The translations under genes were made by a program, and so were the position numbers. A stretch of DNA of 9,651 nucleotides from Candidatus Pygmaiobacter gallistercoris (GTDB lineage: Bacteria > Bacillota > Clostridia > Oscillospirales > Ruminococcaceae): assembly GCA_019113125.1 (NCBI GenBank), contig DXIA01000158.1, positions 1 through 9,651 of the forward strand, given 5' to 3'. The notes below the pieces were generated by a model. That model saw only the letters and a list, made by a program, of their open reading frames with translations, searched no databases and had not been told where the DNA came from. Shown here piece by piece: positions 1 through 6,613 of the stretch; the first letter of the stretch is position 1, and each line of letters begins with the position of its first letter.

Positions 1-73
1 CGGTTGAGAAGATTCTGGTACTTGTGCAGCTGCTGACCCATCTGCTGCCACTTTCTGCGTCGGCGAACTTCAG
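1..73. repeat. Left copy of exact 73-bp direct terminal repeat
   Basis: Positions 1-73 are identical, in the same orientation, to 9579-9651, the last bases of the window. The repeat lies inside the IS3 transposase fragment. It fits either a circular molecule of 9578 bp or a linear stretch whose two ends lie in copies of the same element. Confidence 0.97.
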
Positions 74-262
74 CCAGTAAGCCATACTTCTTCATAACGC
101 GGAGGATGGTTTTCGGATTGTGGTGGATTCCAACATTTCCTCCCAGCCACTGCCACATCCGTCGGTAGCCGTAGGTGTGGAAACATTTGTCTTGTTGCTG
201 GCAGATCATTTCAGCAAGAGCCGCATCCTTTTGCGGACGCCTCATCCGTTTTACAAAGCTGT
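1..262 (-). mobile_element. IS3-family transposase OrfB fragment (N-terminal HTH_21 region)
   Basis: Minus-strand translation gives a clear OrfB segment: KDAALAEMI, QQQDKCFHTYGYRRMWQWL, a GNVGIHHNPKTILRVMKKYG helix-turn-helix region, AEVRRRRKWQQ and HKYQNLLNR. In IS3-family elements this part precedes the rve/DDE catalytic core. The window edge cuts the fragment. The boundary with the host gene is set by where the signal-peptide protein stops looking secreted and could be off by about 15 nt. No terminal inverted repeat of the IS could be identified here. Confidence 0.82.
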
Positions 263-489
263 CGGTCAGATTGATCACCTTAATCTGGGGATCACCGAGC
301 GCGTCGCGCAGCTGCTGCGCAGTGGCGACGGCGGCGGTATGCTCTGCCGCAAAAGCAGTCAGCGGCAGAATACCGAAGACCAGAATCAGGGCTGTCGCCA
401 GCCCCAGCAGTCGATTGGACATTTTTCTCATCTGTCTTGACTTCCTTTCTTTTGCTCTCTGCAAAGGCATCCGCTTTACAGTCTCGCAC

Positions 490-519
490 ATTATAAAGAA
501 GATCAGATTTTTCTGTCAA
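490..519 (-). promoter_or_regulatory. Promoter of the signal-peptide/transposase fusion gene
   Basis: On the minus strand a perfect TTGACA (514-519) is followed after 18 nt by a perfect TATAAT (490-495), a sigma-A type promoter. The predicted start near 483 leaves a leader of about 50 nt before the ATG at 431, with a GGAAG ribosome site at 441-445. Promoter and ribosome site are intact although the gene body is broken. Confidence 0.8.
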
Positions 520-731
520 CCGATTTTGGTCAATTCTGGAATTTTATCCTCTGACAATATTTTACAATTTCTTCATCTTTGATTCATCGATGAAACATTT
601 ATCTATTATTAGATACAATTTTATATGTTGTGTTTTTATTGCTATTTCACAAAACATACACATTATTTTACATGTTTTTTCCAAATTTAATTATTTTTGA
701 TTAAAAAATAGTATCAAAATCAACATTTTTA

Positions 732-760
732 TTGACATTTGACAATTGAAATGATAGGAT
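732..760 (+). promoter_or_regulatory. Promoter of the mgl operon
   Basis: TTGACA (732-737) is separated by 17 nt from TAGGAT (755-760), which carries an extended -10 TG at 752-753. A second TTGACA overlaps at 739-744 but lacks a good -10. The predicted start near 767 gives a long leader of about 170 nt before mglB. The leader holds short GC-rich inverted repeats around 857-902 (GTCCGGAC palindrome, repeated CGGAC) but no recognised riboswitch or clear attenuator. Confidence 0.72.
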
Positions 761-936
761 TTAGACACACCGGATGTCCCGGTTATAAAAATCGCAGATC
801 AAGGTCATGCATTTTTTATCCATATCCCCTGAGACAAATGTATATCCGCATTTTCGCCCGGGCCGTCCGGACAAACTGCGGACAGACACAACGGGGCGGA
901 CCAACGATCGCGAACCGCTTAAAAGGAGAGAGCTAA

Positions 937-1953
937 ATGAAAAAGGTACTTGCACTGATCATGGCAGCAGCACTCGCGCTGACGCTGGTCGCCTGCGGCG
1001 GCAATGGCAACAGTTCTTCTGGTGCTTCCGGCGGCAAGAAGGTCGGCATCTGCATCTATAAGTTTGACGACAACTTCATGACCACCTACCGCAACAAGCT
1101 CGAGGAGATCCTCAAGGCCAAGGGCTACGAGGTCTCGACCGTCGACGGCAACAACGACCAGGCCAAGCAGACCGAGCAGATCCAGACCTTCATCACCCAG
1201 GGCGTGGATGCTCTGATCATCAACCCGGTCATGACCTCTGCTGCCGAGCAGATTGTTCAGAAGGTCAAGGAGGCCGGCATCCCCACCGTGCTCATCAACC
1301 GCGAGCCGACCGAGGGCGAGATGGAATCCTATGACAAGATCGCCTATGTCGGCTGCGACGCCGCTCAGTCCGGCACCTATCAGGGCGAGCTGATCCTCGA
1401 CACCCCGAATAAGGGCGACATCAACGGCGACGGCAAGGTCAGCTATATCATGATTCAGGGCGACCCCGAGAACGTTGACGCGAAACTGCGCACCGAGTAT
1501 TCGGTCAAGGCGCTGACCGACGCCGGCGTCGAGGTCGAGCAGCTGGATATGCAGCGCGGCGACTGGGACCAGGAGAAGGGCCAGACCATCACCGCAAACG
1601 CACTGGCACAGTTCGGCGACAAGGTTGAGGTTGTCTTCTGCAACAACGACGCAATGGCGATGGGCGCCCTCGAGGCGATCAAGGCTGCCGGCCGCAAGGT
1701 CAATGAGGACATCTATCTGGTCGGTGTCGACGCGCTGGACGCTGCGCTGGACGCCATCTCCGCCGGCGAGATGACCGGTACCGTGCTCAACGACGCCGAC
1801 TCGCAGGCCAACAAGGCGGTCGAGGTCATGGAGGAGCTGCTGGGCGGCAAGACCTTCACCCCCGAAGAGCAGCAGGTCTATGTTGACTATGTCAAGGTCA
1901 GCCCTGACAACGTGAGCGAGTTCATGACTGCTGACGACTCCGCTGCCGAGTAA
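937..1953 (+). CDS. mglB: Galactose/glucose-binding lipoprotein of the Mgl ABC importer
   Basis: Sugar-capturing extracellular component (338 aa, Peripla_BP_4 type). A lipoprotein signal peptide ends in lipobox LVAC with Cys20, followed by a Ser/Gly-rich linker, so the protein is tethered outside a Gram-positive membrane. The mature part follows E. coli MglB closely: IYKFDDNF (40-47), INREP (120-124), an EF-hand-like calcium loop DINGDGKVS (161-169) with partner Glu231, NNDAMAMGA (236-244), GVDAL (263-267) and GTVLNDA (281-287). Residues matching E. coli sugar ligands are Tyr41, Asp45, Asn121, Asp181, Arg185, Asn237, Asp265 and Asn285; the stacking residues Phe47 and Trp210 are also kept. The counterpart of His152 is Asn179. 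An AGGAG site at 924-928, 8 nt before the ATG, fixes the start. It is the first gene of the operon, followed by an attenuator-like hairpin. Galactose versus glucose preference cannot be read from sequence. Confidence 0.95.
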   Translation: MKKVLALIMAAALALTLVACGGNGNSSSGASGGKKVGICIYKFDDNFMTTYRNKLEEILKAKGYEVSTVDGNNDQAKQTEQIQTFITQGVDALIINPVMTSAAEQIVQKVKEAGIPTVLINREPTEGEMESYDKIAYVGCDAAQSGTYQGELILDTPNKGDINGDGKVSYIMIQGDPENVDAKLRTEYSVKALTDAGVEVEQLDMQRGDWDQEKGQTITANALAQFGDKVEVVFCNNDAMAMGALEAIKAAGRKVNEDIYLVGVDALDAALDAISAGEMTGTVLNDADSQANKAVEVMEELLGGKTFTPEEQQVYVDYVKVSPDNVSEFMTADDSAAE

Positions 1954-1973
1954 GCAACACAACGAATAACAGG

Positions 1974-2007
1974 GTGCGTGTGCGCAGTGGGTGCACACGC
2001 ACTTTTT
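1974..2007 (+). terminator. Attenuator-like hairpin between mglB and mglA
   Basis: A perfect 10-bp stem GTGCGTGTGC (1974-1983) / GCACACGCAC (1993-2002) with a 9-nt loop is followed directly by five T residues (2003-2007). This has the form of a rho-independent terminator. Within a sugar ABC operon it would be expected to reduce read-through and protect the mglB 3' end, giving more binding protein than ATPase and permease. Confidence 0.82.
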
Positions 2008-2034
2008 GGGATTAAAAAGCAAGGGGGCCAGTCA

Positions 2035-3546
2035 ATGTCTGAATATCGTTTGGAGATGCGCGATGTCGTCAAGACGTTCCCGGGCGTCAAGGCCCTGGAC
2101 CACGCGCAGTTAAAACTGAAACCCGGCACCGTCCACGCCCTGATGGGAGAGAACGGCGCGGGCAAATCCACCCTGATGAAGTGCATGTTCGGCATCTACA
2201 AGATGGATGAGGGGCAGATCTTCTACGAGGGGGAACCGGTCACCATCAAGGACCCGCTGGACGCGCTCAACCGCGGCATCGCGATGGTGCACCAGGAGCT
2301 GCAGCCGATTCCCGAGCGCAGCGTCGCCGAAAACATCTTTGTCGGGCGGTATCCGCTCAAGAAACTGCTGGGATTTTATCCGATCATCGACCACAAGAAG
2401 ATGTATGAGGACACCGCCCGTCTGCTCGAAGAGGTGCGGATGCCCTTTGACCCCAAGGCGAAACTGGGTTCTCTCTCGGTCTCTCAGATGCAGCTGGTCG
2501 AGATCGCCAAGGCGGTCAGCGCCAACTGCAAGGTGCTGATTCTGGACGAGCCCACCTCCTCGCTGACCGAGAACGAGGTGGAGGCGCTGTTCCGGATCGT
2601 CGAGGACCTGAAGGCCAAGGGGGTCTCGATCGTCTATATCTCCCACAAGATGGACGAGATTCTGCGGATCTCGGACGAGGTCACCATCATGCGGGACGGC
2701 CAGTACATCGGCACCTGGGAGGCAAAGGACCTGACCAACGACATGATCATCACCAAGATGGTCGGCCGCGAGCTGACCAATCTCTATCCGCCGCGGGAGA
2801 ATGTCCCCGGTGAGGTGGTGTTCGAGGTCAAGGACTTCACCTCGATCAACCCGAAATCCTTCCGGGACGTCAGTTTCCAGCTGCGCAGGGGCGAGATCCT
2901 CGGCGTCGGCGGTCTGGTCGGCGCCCAGCGCACCGAGCTGATGGAGGGGTTATTCGGTATCCGCGCCCACTCCAAGGGGCACATCTATTATAAGGGCGAA
3001 GAGCTCAAGATCAACCGCCCGCGGGACGCCATCAAGCGCGGTCTCGCGATGCTGACCGAGGACCGGCGTGCGACCGGTATCATGGGGGTGCTGTCCATCG
3101 CGGACAACGTCGCAATCTCCTCGCTTGACAAGTATGTCGACGCCGGCATCGTGCTCAACAACCGCAAGATCGAAAAGCTGGTCGCCGACAATGTGGCGAA
3201 ACTCTCGATCAAGACCCCGTCCAGCAAGACCCGGATCCAGTCGCTCTCGGGCGGCAACCAGCAGAAGGTGCTCATCAGCCGCTGGCTGGCCAATGACCCG
3301 GACGTCTTTATTCTGGACGAACCCACCCGCGGCATCGACGTGGGTGCGAAATACGAGATCTACTGCATCATCGCGGATCTCGCAAAACAGGGCAAGAGCA
3401 TCATTATGATCTCTTCCGAGATGGGCGAGCTGATCGGTATGTCCGACCGGATTATGGTTATGTGTGACGGCAAGGTCACCGGTTTCATCGATGGGGATAA
3501 GGCCAATCAGGAGAACATCATGGAACTGGCCACCAAGTTTTCGTGA
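2035..3546 (+). CDS. mglA: Galactose/methyl galactoside ABC importer, ATP-binding protein
   Basis: Cytoplasmic ATPase that powers sugar import, with two ABC domains in one chain (503 aa, close to E. coli MglA at 506). Domain 1: Walker A GENGAGKST (38-46), Q-loop region HQELQ (86-90), variant signature LSVSQ (147-151), Walker B VLILDEPTSSL (167-177), H-loop His204. Domain 2, typical of the CUT2 family, has a degenerate Walker A (GGLVGAQRTEL, 292-302) but an intact signature LSGGNQQK (404-411) and Walker B VFILDEPTRG (424-433). The start at 2035 is chosen because a GGGGG ribosome site (2023-2027) lies 7 nt upstream and the protein then begins as family members do. An in-frame ATG at 1978 lies inside the upstream hairpin and is unlikely. 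mglC follows after 15 nt. It could serve another CUT2 sugar, but the partner binding protein points to galactose/glucose. Confidence 0.95.
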   Translation: MSEYRLEMRDVVKTFPGVKALDHAQLKLKPGTVHALMGENGAGKSTLMKCMFGIYKMDEGQIFYEGEPVTIKDPLDALNRGIAMVHQELQPIPERSVAENIFVGRYPLKKLLGFYPIIDHKKMYEDTARLLEEVRMPFDPKAKLGSLSVSQMQLVEIAKAVSANCKVLILDEPTSSLTENEVEALFRIVEDLKAKGVSIVYISHKMDEILRISDEVTIMRDGQYIGTWEAKDLTNDMIITKMVGRELTNLYPPRENVPGEVVFEVKDFTSINPKSFRDVSFQLRRGEILGVGGLVGAQRTELMEGLFGIRAHSKGHIYYKGEELKINRPRDAIKRGLAMLTEDRRATGIMGVLSIADNVAISSLDKYVDAGIVLNNRKIEKLVADNVAKLSIKTPSSKTRIQSLSGGNQQKVLISRWLANDPDVFILDEPTRGIDVGAKYEIYCIIADLAKQGKSIIMISSEMGELIGMSDRIMVMCDGKVTGFIDGDKANQENIMELATKFS

Positions 3547-3561
3547 GGAGGACGCAACAAT

Positions 3562-4563
3562 ATGGAGAAAACAAAAAGCAGACTGAATGCGAAGTCAGTC
3601 ACCAACTTCCTGTCGAACAACGCGATCACCCTGCTGATCCTGCTGATGGTGATCTATGTCGGGTTCAACAGCAGCAACTTCTTTACCTGGGACAATCTGA
3701 AGAACCTGATCTCGAACTCTTCCACCCGTTTCATCATCGCCTGCGGCGTCTCGGGCTGCCTGATCACCAAGGGTACCGACCTGTCGGCCGGCCGCGCGGT
3801 GGGTCTCGGCGCCTGCATCGCCGCCACCCTGCTGCAGAAGGTGGACTACGGTTCCCGTTTCTTCCCCAACCTGCCGGACGTCCCGGTCATCGTCGGCCTG
3901 TTGGCCGCGATGCTGATCTGCGGCGCTTTCGGCGCGATCAACGGCTGTGTCATCGCCTTTTTGAAGGTTCCCCCCTTCATCGCGACCCTCGGCATGCAGA
4001 CCATCGTCTACGGCATCTGCCTGATCTACACCGGCGCGGACCCGATGGGCGGTTTTAAGTCCAGCTACACCAACCTCGGCAGCGGCACCACCCTCGAGCT
4101 GCCCAACCTGTTCTACTTTGCGCTGGTGATCGGCCTGTTCATCTGGTTCCTTTACAACAAGACCCGTCACGGCAAATACATGTACGCGATCGGCGGCAAT
4201 GAGAGCGCGGCCTCGGTGGCCGGCGTCAACGTCCCCGCAACCCTGATCCGGATCTACTTCCTCGCCGCAATGCTCTATGGTCTGGCCGGTTTCCTGACCG
4301 GTGCCAAGACCGGCGGCGCCTCGGTCCAGACCGGCTACGGCTATGAGCTGGAGGCGATCGCGGCCTGCACCATCGGCGGCGTCTCGACCAACGGCGGTGT
4401 CGGCAGAGTCTCCGGCATCCTGATCGGCGTGCTGGTCTTCGAGATCCTCAAGATCTGCCTGCAGTTCCTCGGCGTCGACCCCTCCTACACCTTCATCGTG
4501 CAGGGCCTGGTCATCATCGTCGCGGTTGCGCTCGACCTGCGCAAGTATCTGGCGAAGAAATGA
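3562..4563 (+). CDS. mglC: Galactose/methyl galactoside ABC importer, permease
   Basis: Membrane channel subunit of the importer (333 aa; E. coli MglC 336), BPD_transp_2/CUT2 family, expected to work as a dimer with MglA. Several hydrophobic spans are visible, including residues 20-35, 55-70, 80-92, 108-135, 140-157, 183-198, 229-247, 284-302 and 310-326. Family motifs are KGTDLSAGRAVGLGA (70-84), KVPPFIATLG (135-144) and the EAA-like loop EAIAACTIGGVSTNGG (264-279), which contacts the ATPase. AGGAGGA at 3546-3552, overlapping the mglA stop, sits 9 nt before the ATG and suggests translational coupling. The final TGA overlaps the ATG of the next small gene (ATGA, 4560-4563). Confidence 0.95.
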   Translation: MEKTKSRLNAKSVTNFLSNNAITLLILLMVIYVGFNSSNFFTWDNLKNLISNSSTRFIIACGVSGCLITKGTDLSAGRAVGLGACIAATLLQKVDYGSRFFPNLPDVPVIVGLLAAMLICGAFGAINGCVIAFLKVPPFIATLGMQTIVYGICLIYTGADPMGGFKSSYTNLGSGTTLELPNLFYFALVIGLFIWFLYNKTRHGKYMYAIGGNESAASVAGVNVPATLIRIYFLAAMLYGLAGFLTGAKTGGASVQTGYGYELEAIAACTIGGVSTNGGVGRVSGILIGVLVFEILKICLQFLGVDPSYTFIVQGLVIIVAVALDLRKYLAKK

Positions 4564-4739
4564 GTGAACCGGAGAAGAACACACAGCAGGACAGCCAGCC
4601 ACAGTTCAAGGGCTGGAAGGAGCGGTTGTACGATCGCTTTCCCTTCAGTCTGCGCACGCTGGACCGCATCATCGGGGTTCTGATTGCCCTGATTATCCTT
4701 TTTATCCTGCTGGGCATGCTCAAGACCAGAATGGGCTGA
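4560..4739 (+). CDS. Small single-span membrane protein coupled to mglC
   Basis: A 59-residue protein whose ATG overlaps the mglC stop codon (ATGA), with no strong ribosome site of its own, so translation is probably coupled to mglC. Residues 1-20 are polar (MSEPEKNTQQDSQPQFKGWK). They are followed by a basic, aromatic segment (ERLYDRFPFSLRTLDR, 21-36) and one hydrophobic span (IIGVLIALIILFILLGML, 37-54), then a short basic tail. It has no signal-peptidase site. The operon terminator begins 19 nt after the stop, so it is clearly the last gene of the operon. I do not recognise the family. The position suggests an accessory subunit or assembly factor of the importer; that is inference. Confidence 0.8.
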   Translation: MSEPEKNTQQDSQPQFKGWKERLYDRFPFSLRTLDRIIGVLIALIILFILLGMLKTRMG

Positions 4740-4757
4740 GCAGTTTTAAAACAAAGC

Positions 4758-4792
4758 ACGGGGCGAAATCCCAAGGATTTCGCCCCGTTTTT
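4758..4792 (+). terminator. Rho-independent terminator of the mgl operon, probably bidirectional
   Basis: A perfect 14-bp stem ACGGGGCGAAATCC (4758-4771) / GGATTTCGCCCCGT (4775-4788), with a 3-nt loop and T residues to 4792. On the opposite strand the stem is followed by TGCTTTGTTTT, so it may also end the convergent small gene at 4804-4983. Confidence 0.95.
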
Positions 4793-4803
4793 CTGTCATC
4801 TGT

Positions 4804-4983
4804 TCAGCGGCGCATCGACTCAAGCTGGTCCAGGGCACGCATCGCGCCCTTTTCCGCCTTCTTCATCATCTTTTTGATTTCCTTCTTGTTTTCGCTGGCA
4901 ACCCAGCTGCCCATCGCACCGGCAGCCATTCCGGCAACCATTCCGATCGCCGCAGCCCGCATGGTCTCTCCCCTGTGTGACAT
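4804..4983 (-). CDS. YtxH-like small protein
   Basis: A 59-residue protein on the minus strand, convergent with the mgl operon. Residues 8-29 form a small-residue Gly/Ala/Met-rich segment (AAAIGMVAGMAAGAMGSWVA) like the short membrane or glycine-zipper segment of YtxH-domain proteins. It is followed by a charged, Lys-rich amphipathic helix (ENKKEIKKMMKKAEKG) and a short tail ending MRR. A GGGGG ribosome site lies about 7 nt before the ATG at 4983. An alternative ATG at 4962 (MRAAAIG) would also have GGGGAGA upstream. YtxH-type proteins are linked to general stress responses in Bacillus, but the resemblance here rests on layout rather than a strong motif. No clear promoter was identified on this strand. 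Confidence 0.72.
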   Translation of the reverse strand: MSHRGETMRAAAIGMVAGMAAGAMGSWVASENKKEIKKMMKKAEKGAMRALDQLESMRR

Positions 4984-5141
4984 ATCTTGTTCCCCCTTTG
5001 TGATAATCCCCCCTCAAGAGGGGCTCGGCATTAGTCTGCCCTGTACCGCAAAGGGTATACCGCCGCAGTTGCTGGTGATTTTTGTCTTTTGACCTCTTTT
5101 TGCAAAGACAAAAAAGGGTTTTGTTTTTTTTCGGGATGCGG

Positions 5142-5147
5142 TATAAT
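5142..5147 (+). promoter_or_regulatory. -10 element of the pdxY-trmL-degV operon, with a structured leader
   Basis: A perfect TATAAT at 5142-5147 follows a T-rich stretch in which only weak -35 candidates exist (TTTTGT/TTGTTT near 5119-5126). The predicted start near 5154 gives a leader of about 75 nt. The leader contains CGCGCC-aat-GGCGCG (5165-5179) and a second GC-rich hairpin of the GCGCCCC/GGGGTGC type (about 5187-5209) just before the ribosome site. Upstream, TTTGTCTTT (5081-5089) and AAAGACAAA (5104-5112) form a 9-bp inverted repeat of unknown role. Confidence 0.6.
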
Positions 5148-5228
5148 AGGGAACGTAAAATTATCGCGCCAATGGCGCGCAAATCGGCGCCCCGGCCCTT
5201 GGGGGGTGCTCTCGATTGAGGTGGAAAT

Positions 5229-6074
5229 TTGAAGCGCATTCTCTGTATTCAGGATCTTGCGGTCGTCGGCCGCAGCAGCCTTGCGGCGGTTTCGCCGGTT
5301 CTCTCGGCGATGGGGCACCAGTGTTGTCCCCTTCCGGTTGCGCTCTATTCCAGCCACACCGGCGGATTTGATCCGGTGGAAAAGCTGGATGCCGGCGCTT
5401 TTGCCGCCGCCTCCCTCGCCGCATGGCAGGCGCAGGAGATTGGCTTTGACTGCATTTATACCGGATATCTGTGCAGCGCGGCGCAGGCACAGATGGCAAA
5501 ACAGCTGATGGAACGGTGTCCCACCGCTCTCAAGGTGACCGATCCCGCAATGGCGGACGGCGGAAAACTCTACCGCGGCGTCACTGAAGAGATGGCGGCC
5601 GCAATGGCGGATCTGTGCACCGCCGCCGATCTGATCACCCCAAATATCACCGAGGCGGTTTTGCTTGCCGGCTGGGAATACCGGGACCGGTACAGCGTGA
5701 CGGAACTCGAGCAGCTTTGCGGCCTGCTCGCGGATCGCTATGGTGCACAGGTCATCATCACCGGCGCACCGGCGGAAGGGGGACGGATGCTCTGCGTCGG
5801 ACAGGGCAAGGCATCCTGGGAGCATTTTACCCTGACCTGCAGCTATGTGGATGCCGTCTACCCCGGCACCGGCGATCTGTTCTGCGCGGTGACCACCGGT
5901 GCGCTGCTGCGGGGCAACGCGCTGCAGAGTGCGGCCGAGCTGGCGCTCCGGTTTGTTGAGAACGCGGCTCGGGTAACCTATGCCGCCGGGGAGGATCCCC
6001 GGTTCGGTCTCGCCTTTGAGCCGCTGCTGAGCGAACTGGTGCCCCAGAAAGAGGATCTGCAATGGGTACGCTGA
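5229..6074 (+). CDS. pdxY: Pyridoxal/pyridoxamine kinase
   Basis: Cytoplasmic kinase of the ribokinase family that phosphorylates pyridoxal, pyridoxamine or pyridoxine for salvage of vitamin B6 into pyridoxal phosphate (281 aa, usual size). Motifs in order: the N-terminal sheet KRILCIQDLAVVGRSSL; SSHTGG (41-46), matching the substrate-lid S-x-H-T-G motif of pyridoxal kinases; VTDPAMAD.GKLY (103-115); LITPNITEA (135-143); VIITGAP (175-181); and the anion-hole motif GTGDLF (213-218) with the catalytic base Asp216. The start is TTG at 5229: GAGGTGG (5218-5224) lies 4-5 nt upstream, and the TTG gives the expected MKRILCIQD start. No ATG upstream fits. The 3' end overlaps trmL by 13 nt. PdxK versus PdxY naming cannot be settled from sequence alone. 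Confidence 0.9.
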   Translation: MKRILCIQDLAVVGRSSLAAVSPVLSAMGHQCCPLPVALYSSHTGGFDPVEKLDAGAFAAASLAAWQAQEIGFDCIYTGYLCSAAQAQMAKQLMERCPTALKVTDPAMADGGKLYRGVTEEMAAAMADLCTAADLITPNITEAVLLAGWEYRDRYSVTELEQLCGLLADRYGAQVIITGAPAEGGRMLCVGQGKASWEHFTLTCSYVDAVYPGTGDLFCAVTTGALLRGNALQSAAELALRFVENAARVTYAAGEDPRFGLAFEPLLSELVPQKEDLQWVR

Positions 6075-6613
6075 ACATCGTGCTGATCGAGCCGCAGATC
6101 CCGCAAAACACCGGCAACATCTCCCGCACCTGTGCGGTGACCGGTGCCCGGCTCCACCTCGTCGGCCCGATGGGGTTCGTCATCACCGACCGGCAGCTCA
6201 AACGGGCGGGGCTGGATTATTGGGATCTGCTGGATATCACGCTGTATTCCGACACTGCGGACTTCTTCGCCCGCAACAAGGGGCCGTTTTTCTACTTCAC
6301 CACCAAGGCGCAGCACCGGTATACCGACATCAAGTATCCCGACGGCGCCTATCTCGTGTTTGGCCGGGAGGATCGCGGACTGCCCGAATCGCTGCTGTTC
6401 CAGCATCCCGACGACTGCGTGCGGCTGCCGATGCTGCGCCATCCGCACGCGCGCAGCCTGAATCTGTCCAACACGGTTGCCATTGCGGCCTATGAGGTAC
6501 TGCGGCAATGGGATTTTGAGGGCCTGGCGGACACCGGGTCGCTGACCGCCTATGACTGGGCTGATGCGCCCTGCGGCGGCTCCAGTCTGGAAGGAGGAAC
6601 ATTGAGCGAATGA
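6062..6613 (+). CDS. trmL: tRNA (cytidine/uridine(34)-2'-O)-methyltransferase
   Basis: SPOUT-class (SpoU/TrmH) RNA methyltransferase that uses S-adenosylmethionine to methylate the wobble-base ribose of certain leucine tRNAs. Family motifs: the N-terminal EPQIPQNTGNISRTC (10-24), LHLVGPMGF (31-39), the cofactor-site YLVFGREDRGLPE (97-109) and PMLRHPHARSLNLSNTVAIA (123-142), which contributes the trefoil knot. At 183 aa it is longer than E. coli TrmL (157): there are two extra residues in the RHPH segment and a C-terminal tail of about 30 residues. AGAGGAT (6049-6055) supports the ATG at 6062, which overlaps the end of pdxY by 13 nt. The stop overlaps the degV start (ATGA at 6610-6613), so all three genes are probably co-transcribed and coupled. 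Confidence 0.93.
   Translation: MGTLNIVLIEPQIPQNTGNISRTCAVTGARLHLVGPMGFVITDRQLKRAGLDYWDLLDITLYSDTADFFARNKGPFFYFTTKAQHRYTDIKYPDGAYLVFGREDRGLPESLLFQHPDDCVRLPMLRHPHARSLNLSNTVAIAAYEVLRQWDFEGLADTGSLTAYDWADAPCGGSSLEGGTLSE

Larger units (their letters stand above)
1..431 (-). pseudogene. 5' end of a secreted-protein gene fused in frame to an IS3 transposase fragment (runs off the window)
   Basis: On the minus strand an open frame starts with ATG at 431 and reads to the window edge without a stop (143 codons visible). Residues 1-28 are a typical Sec signal peptide: MRKMSNR, a hydrophobic core, then a likely signal peptidase I site after AFA. About 30 further residues (VATAQQLRDALGDPQIKVIN) resemble the start of Gram-positive secreted beta-helix surface proteins; this is an inference. 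From about residue 60 the protein changes to IS3-family OrfB sequence, with HTYGYRRMWQWL, NPKTILRVMKKYGLL and the basic RRRRKWQQ of the HTH_21 region. A GGAAG ribosome site (441-445) lies 9 nt before the ATG and a consensus promoter lies further upstream, so the fusion is probably transcribed and translated. The original protein body and the transposase DDE core are both missing. Most likely an IS insertion destroyed the host gene; the shared frame may be chance. Confidence 0.8.
484..765. other. A/T-rich divergent intergenic region
   Basis: The stretch between the divergent broken secreted-protein gene and mglB is strikingly A/T-rich compared with the GC-rich genes around it, and no convincing gene is seen in it. 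Besides the two promoters it holds small symmetric motifs: a 12-bp palindrome TTCATCGATGAA (583-594), TATCTA-ttat-TAGATA (600-615), and AAAACAT...ATGTTTT near 652-680. Any of these could be an operator, and the A/T tracts just before the mglB -35 box resemble an UP element. No match to a cre site or a named sugar-repressor operator was recognised. Confidence 0.6.

Noticed and set aside
739..936. A 65-codon plus-strand frame between the mgl promoter and mglB as a leader peptide
   Set aside because: It begins between the -35 and -10 boxes, so it could not be translated from this promoter; it has no ribosome site, and its Arg/Cys-rich composition looks like leader RNA read by chance.
767..936. 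Riboswitch in the mglB leader
   Set aside because: Only short GC-rich inverted repeats are present; no known aptamer core and no terminator switch could be traced.
919..2022. A 367-codon minus-strand frame opposite mglB
   Set aside because: It is a shadow of mglB caused by GC-rich third positions. Its Leu/Val/Asp/Gly-repetitive translation matches no family, whereas the plus strand encodes a textbook MglB.
3595..4602. A 335-codon minus-strand frame opposite mglC
   Set aside because: Same antisense shadow effect: low-complexity Asp/Gln/Gly-rich translation, no ribosome site, and complete overlap with a clear mglC.
5031..6062. A 343-codon minus-strand frame opposite pdxY
   Set aside because: The plus strand has a motif-complete pyridoxal kinase; the antisense frame crosses the pdxY promoter and has no recognisable domain.
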